The notes below the pieces were generated by a model, which ran no database searches, was not told the origin of the DNA, and worked only from the letters and a program-made list of their open reading frames with translations. A program made the position numbers and the translations under genes. From the IMG/VR virus record IMGVR_UViG_3300027782_004428, positions 1 through 64,000 of that record: a DNA stretch of 64,000 nucleotides; one strand, written 5' to 3'. Each line of letters begins with the position of its first letter. The first letter of the stretch is position 1. The DNA is from a virus. Shown piece by piece: positions 25,403-33,421 of the stretch.

Positions 25403-25855
25403 ATGACAAAAACTCTCACCCTTCGCTCTTTCGATATTCCCGCGCTTCACAAATTTGGTATCGGTTTCGATAACATGTTTGATGATCTCATGCGTGTGAG
25501 TACTCAACAATCCACTTCAAACTATCCACCTTACAACATTGTGCAAATAAATGAAGATGAGTACATGATCAGTCTTGCTGTGGCTGGATTTGGACTCGAT
25601 AATCTTTCAGTTACCAAGGACAAAAAGTTCTTGATTATTGAAGGCAAAGAGTATCAACCCGATAGCGAAAACATCGTGCCAAACTATTTGCACAAAGGTA
25701 TTAGCAATAGAGATTTCCGTAGAGAATTTCAACTTGCGGACCATGTGGAAATCAGCAATGCTCACCTTGAACTTGGTATTCTAAGTGTTCACTTGCGACG
25801 TGAAGTGCCAGAAGATGCCAAGCCAAAGACTATTGCTATCACATACACTTCGTAA
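25403..25855 (+). CDS. small heat-shock protein (Hsp20/IbpA-like)
   Basis: 150 residues. An alpha-crystallin domain at about 40-135 contains Y-P-P-Y-N-I, then V-A-G-F, and H-K-G-I-S-N-R-D-F-R-R-E-F-Q-L, as in IbpA. The C-terminal I-x-I type motif (T-I-A-I) follows. It holds unfolding proteins in a refoldable state. AAAGGAGAAAAC ribosome site; single gene with a hairpin leader. T4-like marine phages often carry such a gene. Confidence 0.93.
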   Translation: MTKTLTLRSFDIPALHKFGIGFDNMFDDLMRVSTQQSTSNYPPYNIVQINEDEYMISLAVAGFGLDNLSVTKDKKFLIIEGKEYQPDSENIVPNYLHKGISNRDFRREFQLADHVEISNAHLELGILSVHLRREVPEDAKPKTIAITYTS

Positions 25856-25896
25856 TATAATAGTGTAAATACAGTAGGGGCACAATGTCCCTACTG
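25833..25896 (+). promoter_or_regulatory. promoter and 5' hairpin of clpS
   Basis: TTGCTA 25833-25838 and TATAAT 25856-25861 with a 17-bp spacer. An 8-bp hairpin follows: CAGTAGGG (25872-25879) / CCCTACTG (25889-25896). Confidence 0.6.
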
Positions 25897-25912
25897 CTAA
25901 TAAGGAACTGAA

Positions 25913-26224
25913 ATGGCACAAAGCGACACAAAAACACGTATCAAACCACTAGAGGCCATCAAAGAGCCGCCTTTGTATCGTGTGGTATATCTCAATGACA
26001 ACCAAACCACATATGAATTTGTAGTCGAAACCTTGATTGAATACTTTGATTACACCGCGGAAACCGCAGAACAAATCACAATAGACATTCACGATGCAGG
26101 TTCGGCTGTGGTGGCAGTGTTGCCATACGAAATTGCCGAACAAAAAGGTGTAGAAGTAACCATGCTGGCACGAGCACAAAGTTATCCACTGCAAATCAAA
26201 CTTGAACCAGAGATTGTGGGCTAA
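25913..26224 (+). CDS. clpS: ClpS adaptor protein
   Basis: 103 residues, normal ClpS length. P-P-L-Y-R-V-V-Y-L-N-D then T-T-Y-E-F-V-V-E-T-L, H-D-A-G-S-A-V-V, and K-G-V-E-V-T-M-L-A-R-A fit the N-degron-binding fold. ClpS normally delivers N-degron substrates to ClpA. No ClpA is visible here, so it would act on the host ClpAP or block it. AAGGAAC ribosome site. Confidence 0.92.
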   Translation: MAQSDTKTRIKPLEAIKEPPLYRVVYLNDNQTTYEFVVETLIEYFDYTAETAEQITIDIHDAGSAVVAVLPYEIAEQKGVEVTMLARAQSYPLQIKLEPEIVG

Positions 26225-27009
26225 AAGTCAACCACAATACGTTGTGGGTGGTACACATGTTTTGAATACATGGTGCCACTTCTACCGCGACAGTTGTTGA
26301 CAAACCGTATGCCTGACCGAGTTTGATCTATTGAGCCGTGATAGTGACCAAAACACCAGGTATGAATCTTGTTTTCAGTGTCAGCGGCCATGGCCTGCAT
26401 CATGAGTCTGTTGCCCATGGTATTAAATTTCATGTGACCTTCTAGATCAATATCATGTGCAATCAAGGCAGGATCAGGCACAGTATGAGTAACCATCACA
26501 ATCTTTTGCACATCTGTATGCAGTTGCAGTTTCTGTACACTAGCAATCATGTAGCTGGCATCCGTGTTGCTCATCCTTGCTATGCTTTTGGTAGCACCGG
26601 CACTCATATGATATTTTTCCTGACACCATTGATCCACTTGTTCAGGATCAATGCCAAGGTCAAAATCAAAGCCAAACCAACCGTTGGTGCCTAAAATAGC
26701 AACGCCGTCGACAATTACCACGTTATCTTGTAAATACACTACATTGGGTATGCGCCTAATGCGCCGCACAAGATCACTGTAGCTGGAACCAAGATCTTCA
26801 AGGTAACTATAATGCTCATCATTTCCGTCAATATAAAACACAGCCTGATAACATCTACCAAGATGTCTAAGAGTACGTGTGACTGTGTCGCGGTCTCGGG
26901 CAATATCTCCGGCCAAAACACACACAGGACTGGTAGCCCGATGATCCCAATCAAATTGGCCCCAGGTTTCTACGTGTAGGTCGGAAATTAAATCAAATGC
27001 AAAACTCAT
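26221..27009 (-). CDS. calcineurin-like metallophosphoesterase, altered GNH motif
   Basis: 262 residues. Metal-binding motifs: D10-L-H12, G-D35, T-H near 170, and G-H-Y-H near 220. The usual G-N-H-E is G62-N-D64-E-H, so the conserved catalytic His is replaced by Asp. The paralogous enzyme at 50107 has the intact motif. Substrate unknown; activity may be changed. Its stop overlaps the clpS stop (convergent). A TAAATA box lies 6 nt before its ATG. Confidence 0.85.
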   Translation of the reverse strand: MSFAFDLISDLHVETWGQFDWDHRATSPVCVLAGDIARDRDTVTRTLRHLGRCYQAVFYIDGNDEHYSYLEDLGSSYSDLVRRIRRIPNVVYLQDNVVIVDGVAILGTNGWFGFDFDLGIDPEQVDQWCQEKYHMSAGATKSIARMSNTDASYMIASVQKLQLHTDVQKIVMVTHTVPDPALIAHDIDLEGHMKFNTMGNRLMMQAMAADTENKIHTWCFGHYHGSIDQTRSGIRFVNNCRGRSGTMYSKHVYHPQRIVVDF

Positions 27010-27015
27010 GATACA

Positions 27016-27023
27016 TATTTAAA
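27016..27023 (-). promoter_or_regulatory. late-type promoter box (minus strand)
   Basis: On the minus strand this reads TTTAAATA, 6 nt upstream of the ATG at 27009. It resembles the T4 late box and implies a short leader. Confidence 0.4.
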
Positions 27024-27033
27024 AGGAAACAAC

Positions 27034-27384
27034 ATGAACATAATATTTGGCGATGCCATTAAAGAAATCCCGGACAGTTTTACAATATTAGAACTAGACA
27101 CGTTTCGTACTCCCAATCAAGAGATTCGAACCGCGTACTGTGTGGTAGAAACCATACCACTGTCTGAATTTGCCACACTAGATGACTATAAAAAAATACA
27201 TGCAGATCTTGTGAAATTCTATCGGGAACGGCAATGGAACTATTGTGAGAATGCAATAGAAGGACTCATGGGCCGTTGGAACGGTGAGATTGACACATTC
27301 TACACCAATCTATTGAGTCGTGTGATGCATTTCAAAGAAAACCCGCCATCTGATGACTGGGATGGATTTACTGGAGTCATGTGA
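27034..27384 (+). CDS. conserved-type phage protein
   Basis: 116 residues. Starts M-N-I-I-F-G-D-A and has L-E-L-D-T-F-R, A-Y-C-V-V-E-T-I-P-L and R-Q-W-N-Y-C-E-N-A-I. I recall closely similar proteins in T4-like cyanophages, with no known function. AAAGGAAAC ribosome site. Confidence 0.75.
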   Translation: MNIIFGDAIKEIPDSFTILELDTFRTPNQEIRTAYCVVETIPLSEFATLDDYKKIHADLVKFYRERQWNYCENAIEGLMGRWNGEIDTFYTNLLSRVMHFKENPPSDDWDGFTGVM

Positions 27385-28612
27385 CAGAATTGGGCAAAGC
27401 AAGTAGACTTTGCATGCGTTGATTGTAGTCGGTTATAGCACTATCAAAATTCTGTTTGAATTCACCAATCAATTGGTCGTGCCATTCTGCTGAGAAAAAT
27501 CTTTGTTGATTATACTCAGCAATTGATCTTAGTGCAGCATAAACTTGTTGTTTAGCATCATGCGGCAATGTTGTAATGCGTTTCATCTCGATCAAAATGG
27601 CTTGCAGCCTTTGTGCAGGGTCGGCAATGGTGTCGTAGGTTTCATCGATTATGTTATGAAATGTTTTGAACCCGTAACCGCGAAGATATTCCAGACTGCC
27701 CTGTGTGGCTGCCAGCATAAACGGATGTCCACAAGCAATTGGTCTAAGTATTTTTTCTGTGAGCTGTAATCTATCATCATCGAACAAGGTTTCTAGCACA
27801 ACTTCTATATTGGTAGTTTGATAATCATGCGCACAGTAATCAGCACTTGAGTTACTATCACTTGTGTTGTGGAAAAAATACTGCTCAAGATCTTCTCGTT
27901 GGATTTGGAATTTTTTATTTTGAAATTGATGTTGACGATAATCAACGGAATCTTCACTGTTGAATCCCATGTTGCAATATGGATGCAGTTCATGCTGAAC
28001 CACTAGTTCAGCAAATTTTAATCTATATTCTCTAGTGCCTGACCAAGCACGGTTGTATATCAAAAAGTCTTTGTGTGGATTTCGTTTTGATAATAACAAA
28101 TCATGTTGTGCATATCTAAACCAATCTCTAGCAATCACGCCGTGACACCACCAGTATACTGACACAAAATCTATGTCTTGATACTTTTTCAAATTATTTG
28201 ATCGTTGTTCAGAATGTATTAACAAAACTGGAACTTTATAAAGTGAAAAAGCGTGAATCATCTTGAGATTTAGGTATTGTGTAATTTTTCCTGATAAGTC
28301 TTTAACCATGTTTGTAACAAAATCATCTTGATCTGGCATGAGTTGGAAATCGGGATACAACGATTCAAATACGTCTTGCGACGAATAGAGATCGAAATTC
28401 AATGGCTCTTGATCATGAATGAATATGTTTTTTCTATTTGTTACATTTTGATGTTGTTCTAGGTATGTCTTACTAAGATCATTTGATTTTCCTAGCTTGG
28501 TGATATCGGTGATTTTTCTTGAGCCATGTGGAAAAAAGCCATAAATTACTAGATCGTGATGGTTGCAAACATCATGTAAAAAGTTGTATAATCTATGTAA
28601 AGGAACACTCAT
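27377..28612 (-). CDS. glycosyltransferase-like protein
   Basis: 411 residues. The C-terminal region I-L-R-P-I-A-C-G-H-P-F-M ... G-S-L-E-Y-L-R-G-Y-G-F-K-T-F resembles the donor-site region of GT-B-type glycosyltransferases of phage and surface-polysaccharide loci. I-H-D-Q-E-P-L-N-F-D occurs near residue 65. No signal peptide. It is divergent from the UDP-sugar dehydrogenase gene and shares the CATATG start region. It likely transfers a sugar, with substrate unknown. Confidence 0.6.
   Translation of the reverse strand: MSVPLHRLYNFLHDVCNHHDLVIYGFFPHGSRKITDITKLGKSNDLSKTYLEQHQNVTNRKNIFIHDQEPLNFDLYSSQDVFESLYPDFQLMPDQDDFVTNMVKDLSGKITQYLNLKMIHAFSLYKVPVLLIHSEQRSNNLKKYQDIDFVSVYWWCHGVIARDWFRYAQHDLLLSKRNPHKDFLIYNRAWSGTREYRLKFAELVVQHELHPYCNMGFNSEDSVDYRQHQFQNKKFQIQREDLEQYFFHNTSDSNSSADYCAHDYQTTNIEVVLETLFDDDRLQLTEKILRPIACGHPFMLAATQGSLEYLRGYGFKTFHNIIDETYDTIADPAQRLQAILIEMKRITTLPHDAKQQVYAALRSIAEYNQQRFFSAEWHDQLIGEFKQNFDSAITDYNQRMQSLLALPNSVT
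28563..28592 (+). promoter_or_regulatory. sigma70-type promoter inside the divergent gene
   Basis: TTGCAA 28563-28568 and TATAAT 28587-28592 with an 18-bp spacer. It lies inside the 5' end of the minus-strand gene and points at the dehydrogenase gene. Confidence 0.5.
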
Positions 28613-29851
28613 ATGAAAAAAATTGGATTTATTGGTATCGGCAAACTAGGACTTGACTGCGCGGAAGTTATGGCAGAGAAGCACGAAGTCAGAGGCTACG
28701 ATATTTACCCGCGCACTAGCGACTCAGTAAAAGTTTGCGATATTGATGAATTGGTCAATGAAAGCGAATGGATTTTTATTGCTGTGCCTACCCCACATGC
28801 TGAAGGTTATGATGGGTCTGTGCCCAGCTCACATATGGAGCCCAGAGACTTTGGTCATGATGCTGTGATCAGTGCTATCAACAGTGTCAACAAGTACGCA
28901 AAATCACCAAAGAAGGTTGTGTTAATCTCTACAGTATTACCTGGCACAACACGTCGCAAGTTTTATCCACTGTTAGACAAACAACATCAGTTCTTGTACA
29001 ATCCTTATTTGATTGCCATGGGATCAGTCAAGTGGGACATGGTCAATCCTGAGATGGTCATGATTGGTACCGAAGATGGCAACCCCAATGCACTAGCCGG
29101 CGAGTTAATTGACCTGTACAAGACCATGATGGTAAATGATCCTCGCTATGAAATTGGCACCTGGGACGAATGCGAAGCTATCAAGATCTTCTACAACACA
29201 TTCATTTCTGCCAAAGTTGGCCTGGTCAACATGATTCAAGACTTTGCACTACGTATTGGTCATATCAACGTTGACGTTGTGACAGATGCTTTGGCACGCT
29301 CAACCATGCGTATCATGGGACCTAAGTACATGACAGCAGGCATGGGCGATGCAGGCGCTTGCCACCCACGTGACAACATTGCACTGCGTTGGTTGGCCAA
29401 AGAATATGACATTGGTTATGACTTGTTTGACACAGTGATGCATGCTCGTGAAATCCAAGCCAAGAACCTTGCCATGTTCCTGGTTGAACAGGCCAAACAA
29501 CACAGCATGAGCATTGTGATTCACGGCAAGGCCTACAAACCTGATGTTGAATATTGTATTGGATCATACTCTACGCTGGTAGGACACTATGTTAAACAAG
29601 CAGGACATGATGTGAGATATCTTGACCCATTGGCAGATGATCCTGCTGACGTTATTTCAGAATTGGCTGGTCCTGTGGTCATCCTGTGGGCACACAATCG
29701 CAAGATCACTTATGAGTACACCGGTGATCAACTTGACACATTGCCGTATTGCCCAATTCCACATGGTAGTGTGGTGGTTGATCCATGGCGTAAACTGCCA
29801 CAGATTGAGAACTTGACCGTGGTACATTATGGTAACACACGCAATTCTTAA
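28613..29851 (+). CDS. UDP-glucose/GDP-mannose dehydrogenase family
   Basis: 412 residues. NAD-binding G8-I-G10-K-L-G13, V-P-T-P at about 58, catalytic Cys C250 in G-A-C-H-P-R-D, and K near 201 in I-S-A-K-V-G. This family oxidises UDP-glucose to UDP-glucuronate, or related UDP/GDP sugars, in two steps. ATG 28613 has AAAGGAA upstream. Possible roles are making UDP-glucuronate for a glycan or a glycolipid. It overlaps the next gene by 23 nt. Confidence 0.9.
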   Translation: MKKIGFIGIGKLGLDCAEVMAEKHEVRGYDIYPRTSDSVKVCDIDELVNESEWIFIAVPTPHAEGYDGSVPSSHMEPRDFGHDAVISAINSVNKYAKSPKKVVLISTVLPGTTRRKFYPLLDKQHQFLYNPYLIAMGSVKWDMVNPEMVMIGTEDGNPNALAGELIDLYKTMMVNDPRYEIGTWDECEAIKIFYNTFISAKVGLVNMIQDFALRIGHINVDVVTDALARSTMRIMGPKYMTAGMGDAGACHPRDNIALRWLAKEYDIGYDLFDTVMHAREIQAKNLAMFLVEQAKQHSMSIVIHGKAYKPDVEYCIGSYSTLVGHYVKQAGHDVRYLDPLADDPADVISELAGPVVILWAHNRKITYEYTGDQLDTLPYCPIPHGSVVVDPWRKLPQIENLTVVHYGNTRNS

Positions 29852-30347
29852 ATATCATATTCCCAAGTTTTGGGATGATGAGTTTAAAGAACTGCTCTAC
29901 ATCAACGAACAATTCAATGATGCGGAAAGCCTCGAACGTTGGACCGCTCAGGGCTATGCCAACCGATTCACTGGAGACATGTGTGACATGCGCAGTACTC
30001 AACCTAGTTGGAATGATCGTTTTGTCAACATCTATCGTGAACTAGGTTGGAAAGATATTGGCACCAGTTACTATAGAATGGGCACAGGTACGATTCTTCC
30101 AACTCACGGTGACTTGTATTTGCGTTATGTTGACTTGTTTAATCTTCAGGGCAAAGAGCAACGCATACGCAGAGCCATTGTGTTCTTGGAAGACTGGAAA
30201 CCTGGGCATTATGCAGAATACAATAGCACGGCCAAGGTTGATTGGCGAGCAGGAGATGTAGTCGAGTGGTGTTACGATGCGCCACACATGGCTGCCAACC
30301 TTGGGCTAGAACCGAGGTACACATTACAAATCACAGGATGGGTATGA
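29829..30347 (+). CDS. 2-oxoglutarate/Fe(II)-type hydroxylase, aspartyl-hydroxylase-like
   Basis: 172 residues. A jelly-roll core holds metal ligands H93-x-D95 (P-T-H-G-D) and distal H153, with R163 (R-Y-T-L-Q) placed for 2-oxoglutarate binding. The order matches the aspartyl/asparaginyl beta-hydroxylase-like group. The substrate is unknown; in this operon it may hydroxylate a sugar-linked or guanidino compound. It is coupled to both neighbours. Confidence 0.8.
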   Translation: MVTHAILKYHIPKFWDDEFKELLYINEQFNDAESLERWTAQGYANRFTGDMCDMRSTQPSWNDRFVNIYRELGWKDIGTSYYRMGTGTILPTHGDLYLRYVDLFNLQGKEQRIRRAIVFLEDWKPGHYAEYNSTAKVDWRAGDVVEWCYDAPHMAANLGLEPRYTLQITGWV

Positions 30348-31261
30348 TTAACAGTCACGACGAGTGGAGTCCACTAAAACGCATAGTAGTAGGTTCGGCC
30401 ACCGACGCTAACTGGCCTGTAAATGATCCTGTGTTTGCCAAAGAATCAGAAAAGACAACCTGGAAAGAAACACCTGTTCCGCGTGGACCTGTGCCCCAGT
30501 GGATAATTGACGAAGCCAACGAAGACCTGGATATTCTAGCAACGACCCTGATCGGTCTAGGCGTAGAAGTAGTGCGTCCGGATCCACTCAACTTTCAGAC
30601 CCACGATGGCATGTACAATTATTGCCCACGCGACAGGCTTCTTGTACACGGCTCAACTATTATTGATCCTGCCATGATGTATCCTTGCAGGGACATGGAA
30701 TTACAATGCTATCATGACATTGCGGATGAAGCAGAAAATTATTTGTTCATGCCTCGAAACGAAGGTATGGTGTTGGATGCTGCCAACATACTGCGTCTTG
30801 GTCCCGACAAACTGTTGTATCTAGAAAGTGCCAGCGGTAACAAAGCCGCTTATTATTGGTTGCTGGCCAATTTACCAACCAACACCAGCATTGAACTATG
30901 TAATTTTTATGCCGGTGTGCATATTGATTCAACTATTGTGCCTTTGCGTGAAGGTTTGGTCATGCTCAATGCTAGTCGTGTAACATTTGATAATGTACCT
31001 AGAGTGTTTGATGGGTGGCACAAAATTTGGGTAAACGATGTGGTAGCACAAGGATTCCACGAATATCCTTATGCATCAAAATGGATTGCCATGAACATGT
31101 TGGTGGTAGATCCAAACACAGTCATATGCGACCGAAACCAAACCGAATTGATTAAAACGCTCAAAAGTTATCGATTCGAAGTGATACCTTTAGAACTACG
31201 CCATAGTCGTACACTGGGTGGTGGCTTTCATTGTGTAACACTGGATTTAGAACGCGGTTGA
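30344..31261 (+). CDS. amidinotransferase (arginine:X amidinotransferase family)
   Basis: 305 residues, starting in the ATGA overlap at 30344. The start (S-H-D-E-W-S-P-L-K-R-I-V-V-G) and catalytic triad fit glycine amidinotransferase relatives: D145 (L-D-A-A-N), H193 (G-V-H-I-D-S-T) and C297 (G-F-H-C-V-T). These enzymes move the amidino group from arginine to an amine acceptor such as glycine or an inosamine. The acceptor here is unknown. Its stop codon lies inside the next promoter. Confidence 0.9.
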   Translation: MINSHDEWSPLKRIVVGSATDANWPVNDPVFAKESEKTTWKETPVPRGPVPQWIIDEANEDLDILATTLIGLGVEVVRPDPLNFQTHDGMYNYCPRDRLLVHGSTIIDPAMMYPCRDMELQCYHDIADEAENYLFMPRNEGMVLDAANILRLGPDKLLYLESASGNKAAYYWLLANLPTNTSIELCNFYAGVHIDSTIVPLREGLVMLNASRVTFDNVPRVFDGWHKIWVNDVVAQGFHEYPYASKWIAMNMLVVDPNTVICDRNQTELIKTLKSYRFEVIPLELRHSRTLGGGFHCVTLDLERG

Positions 31262-31286
31262 CCATTAATTTCAAATGCTGTATAAT
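31256..31286 (+). promoter_or_regulatory. sigma70-type promoter giving a leaderless mRNA
   Basis: TTGACC 31258-31263 and TATAAT 31281-31286, 17-bp spacer. The previous TGA (31259-31261) lies in the -35 box. ATG 31293 falls at the expected transcription start. Confidence 0.85.
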
Positions 31287-31292
31287 TATAGC

Positions 31293-32324
31293 ATGACTAC
31301 ACCTAAAATTGGCTTTTGTTGCAAGTGGCTCAATGATCCCACAGAATGTGGGGGCATGAAAGTCAATGCAAAGGACCGTGACTTAAACGGCAGATCAACT
31401 ACCATGCGGTGGCTTCGCGAACACAAAGACGAAGCAGAACAACGCCAATGGGACATCATGAATCACAATGCATCGGCGGCTGTGAAGATGATTGAGCGTG
31501 TGGCCACATTGCCAGAAGGCAGACGCATGGTGCGACTGGGCAGTGAAATGCTACAAGGCTACACTGAACCATCGTGGATTGACTGGTGGCAACGTACTGA
31601 AATTCAAGATCACTGTACAAAGATATTTGCTCCTGTGGGCGAGACAGCAAAACGTCTTGGTGTTAGACTAAGTTTCCATCCTGGGCAGTTTTGTGTGCTG
31701 GCTAGTGAGAGTGATGAAATTGTAGAACGCAGTATCTTAGAGTTTGAGTATCATGCAGACATGGCTCGTTGGATGGGCTATGGTCGTGAATGGCATGATC
31801 ATGGATTTAAAATTAATGTGCATTTATCGGGTAAAGGTGGTCCCGCTAAATTCCTGAAGACCTTGGGTCGTCTCACTCCAGAGGCCAGGAACTTGATAAC
31901 CATCGAGAATGACGAGATGACAAATGGATTGGACACTACTTTGGCTGTGGCTCAGCATGTGGCTCTTGTGTTGGATGTACACCACCACTGGATCAACAGC
32001 GGCGAATACATCGAACCGCAGGACGTTCGTACAAGTAGGGTTATTGACAGCTGGCGCGGTGTTCGTCCTGCAATGCATTTTAGTACTAGTCGCGAGGACG
32101 TTTTGGTCGACCATGATCGAAGCGTTCGACCAGACCTTGCTGAACTTCTTGCTAGAGGTCATAAGAAGCAGAAGCTCCGAGCACACAGTGACTTCTGTTG
32201 GAATTCAGCTGTGAACGACTGGGTCTTAGGCTTTCGTGATCAGTTTGATATACAAGTAGAAGCCAAGGGCAAAAACTTGGCAAGTGAACAACTGTATGAA
32301 CAATATATTTCTCAACATCTTTGA
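31293..32324 (+). CDS. UV-damage endonuclease (UVDE family)
   Basis: 343 residues, TIM-barrel UVDE. Recognisable parts: G-F-C-C-K-W start, L-S-F-H-P-G-Q-F, N-V-H-L-S-G-K-G-G, I-E-N-D-E, L-D-V-H-H-H-W, and H-S-D-F-C-W-N. These His/Asp/Glu residues bind the metal cluster. It nicks 5' of UV photoproducts, an alternative to nucleotide-excision repair useful to a sunlit-water phage. ATG 31293 is preferred because ATG 31275 lies upstream of the -10 box; with no leader it is likely translated from the 5' end. Confidence 0.93.
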   Translation: MTTPKIGFCCKWLNDPTECGGMKVNAKDRDLNGRSTTMRWLREHKDEAEQRQWDIMNHNASAAVKMIERVATLPEGRRMVRLGSEMLQGYTEPSWIDWWQRTEIQDHCTKIFAPVGETAKRLGVRLSFHPGQFCVLASESDEIVERSILEFEYHADMARWMGYGREWHDHGFKINVHLSGKGGPAKFLKTLGRLTPEARNLITIENDEMTNGLDTTLAVAQHVALVLDVHHHWINSGEYIEPQDVRTSRVIDSWRGVRPAMHFSTSREDVLVDHDRSVRPDLAELLARGHKKQKLRAHSDFCWNSAVNDWVLGFRDQFDIQVEAKGKNLASEQLYEQYISQHL

Positions 32325-32583
32325 TTGGATTCGAAGTGACTACAAAACTAACCCACTTAGGTTTTTCGTGGAAGTACTGGCTTGGGCTGTGTCTATTGGG
32401 TGCAGTATTACGATGGCTGCCACTGTACCTAATCCCCCTCTCGTGGTACTTTACCCTATATGGATTAGTGGTTGTGCTATGTATGCTTGGGCTAGTTGGA
32501 CTCGTCAATCGTTTGGTATGTTGGCCAACTACATCCTCTTAGTCAGTATTGACACAGTGGGCCTAATTAGAATGCTATCTTAG
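32296..32583 (+). CDS. small three-helix membrane protein
   Basis: 95 residues from ATG 32296 (an in-frame GTG lies at 32284). Hydrophobic segments at about 24-42, 47-65 and 72-92, with S-I-G-C-S-I-T-M and W-I-S-G-C-A. I recall a similar small membrane protein in T4-like marine phages. The function is unknown; a transporter-like role cannot be shown. It overlaps the UVDE gene. Confidence 0.7.
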   Translation: MNNIFLNIFDWIRSDYKTNPLRFFVEVLAWAVSIGCSITMAATVPNPPLVVLYPIWISGCAMYAWASWTRQSFGMLANYILLVSIDTVGLIRMLS

Positions 32584-32607
32584 TAATATCATTGTAATAT
32601 ATACGCC

Positions 32608-32692
32608 TATAAATAAATGCAACCGACCACAATGATAGAGTGGCACTGGAACTCGTAACCAGTAGATACCCCAAAATTTGGGGTATTTTTTG
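32608..32692 (+). ncRNA. candidate small RNA with late-type promoter and terminator
   Basis: A perfect TATAAATA box (32608-32615) is followed by about 50 nt without an ORF, then a strong terminator ATACCCC/GGGGTAT (32666-32686) plus T-run. Inside, ACTGG/CCAGT at 32645-32663 forms a 5-bp stem with a 9-nt loop containing CTCGTAA, which looks like a tRNA anticodon arm. No T-arm or acceptor is present, so it is not an intact tRNA. No other gene occupies 32584-32733. Confidence 0.45.
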
Positions 32693-32722
32693 TGTCATAA
32701 AACTGTCAAAAAATCACGGTCA

Positions 32723-32730
32723 CTAAATAC
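32723..32730 (+). promoter_or_regulatory. late-type promoter box
   Basis: CTAAATAC ends 3 nt before ATG 32734. It resembles the T4 late box and would give a leaderless mRNA. Confidence 0.4.
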
Positions 32731-32733
32731 TGA

Positions 32734-33396
32734 ATGAAACCCACCATAGCCCTTTTCCTGCACGACCCTAAGTGCAGTGTACAAAGCGGCAATGGGCTCA
32801 TGCGAGCCCTAGGCGATCATTACAAGTTCAAAATATTTGGTAAAAACAAATTAGAAGACGTGTTCTTTGACGACGTAGACATGATTGCTGTGCCTGGCGG
32901 CTTTGGTGATGCTGATTCATTTGAATCACTTTTTAAACACAATGCCGACCGTGTGCGACAATTTCTTGCTCGTGGCGGCCGATATCTGGGCATCTGCATG
33001 GGCGCATACTGGGCCGGCAGCGAGTATCTTGATATCTTAGATGGTGTGGATGCAGTACAGTATATCCGACGTCCCGGCACAGATACACATAGACCACATG
33101 CCAAGAACTTGCCTGTACTGTGGCGAGATCGGTATGGAAACATTGAACCTTGGAGCATGTTTTTTTATGACGGCTGTGCCTTGGTGGGCGACAAAACCAA
33201 GTTTAAGACTATGGCCACATACATCAACGGTGATGCTATGGCCATTATACAAAACAACATTGGATTAATTGGTTGTCATCCTGAAAGTGAACAATTCTGG
33301 TACGACAGTTACTCCTGGATGCGTGGTCGATATCATAGGGGTCAACATCACACACTGTTGTTGGATTTTGTGGACCAAATGTTTGTAACAAAATAG
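32734..33396 (+). CDS. glutamine-amidotransferase-like (BPL_N type) protein
   Basis: 220 residues. Nucleophile C88 in G-I-C-M-G-A-Y, V-P-G-G-F-G for the oxyanion region, and H-P-E-S-E near 185 for the His/Glu pair. Sequence resembles the class I GATase-like domain attached to biotin-protein ligases (BPL_N), whose function is poorly known. It may hydrolyse or transfer ammonia. No obvious partner synthetase is adjacent. Confidence 0.85.
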   Translation: MKPTIALFLHDPKCSVQSGNGLMRALGDHYKFKIFGKNKLEDVFFDDVDMIAVPGGFGDADSFESLFKHNADRVRQFLARGGRYLGICMGAYWAGSEYLDILDGVDAVQYIRRPGTDTHRPHAKNLPVLWRDRYGNIEPWSMFFYDGCALVGDKTKFKTMATYINGDAMAIIQNNIGLIGCHPESEQFWYDSYSWMRGRYHRGQHHTLLLDFVDQMFVTK

Positions 33397-33410
33397 TAAC
33401 ACAAATATGC

Positions 33411-33418
33411 CTAAATAC
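33411..33418 (+). promoter_or_regulatory. late-type promoter box
   Basis: CTAAATAC ends 3 nt before ATG 33422 of the phosphoesterase gene. Confidence 0.4.
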
Positions 33419-33421
33419 TAG

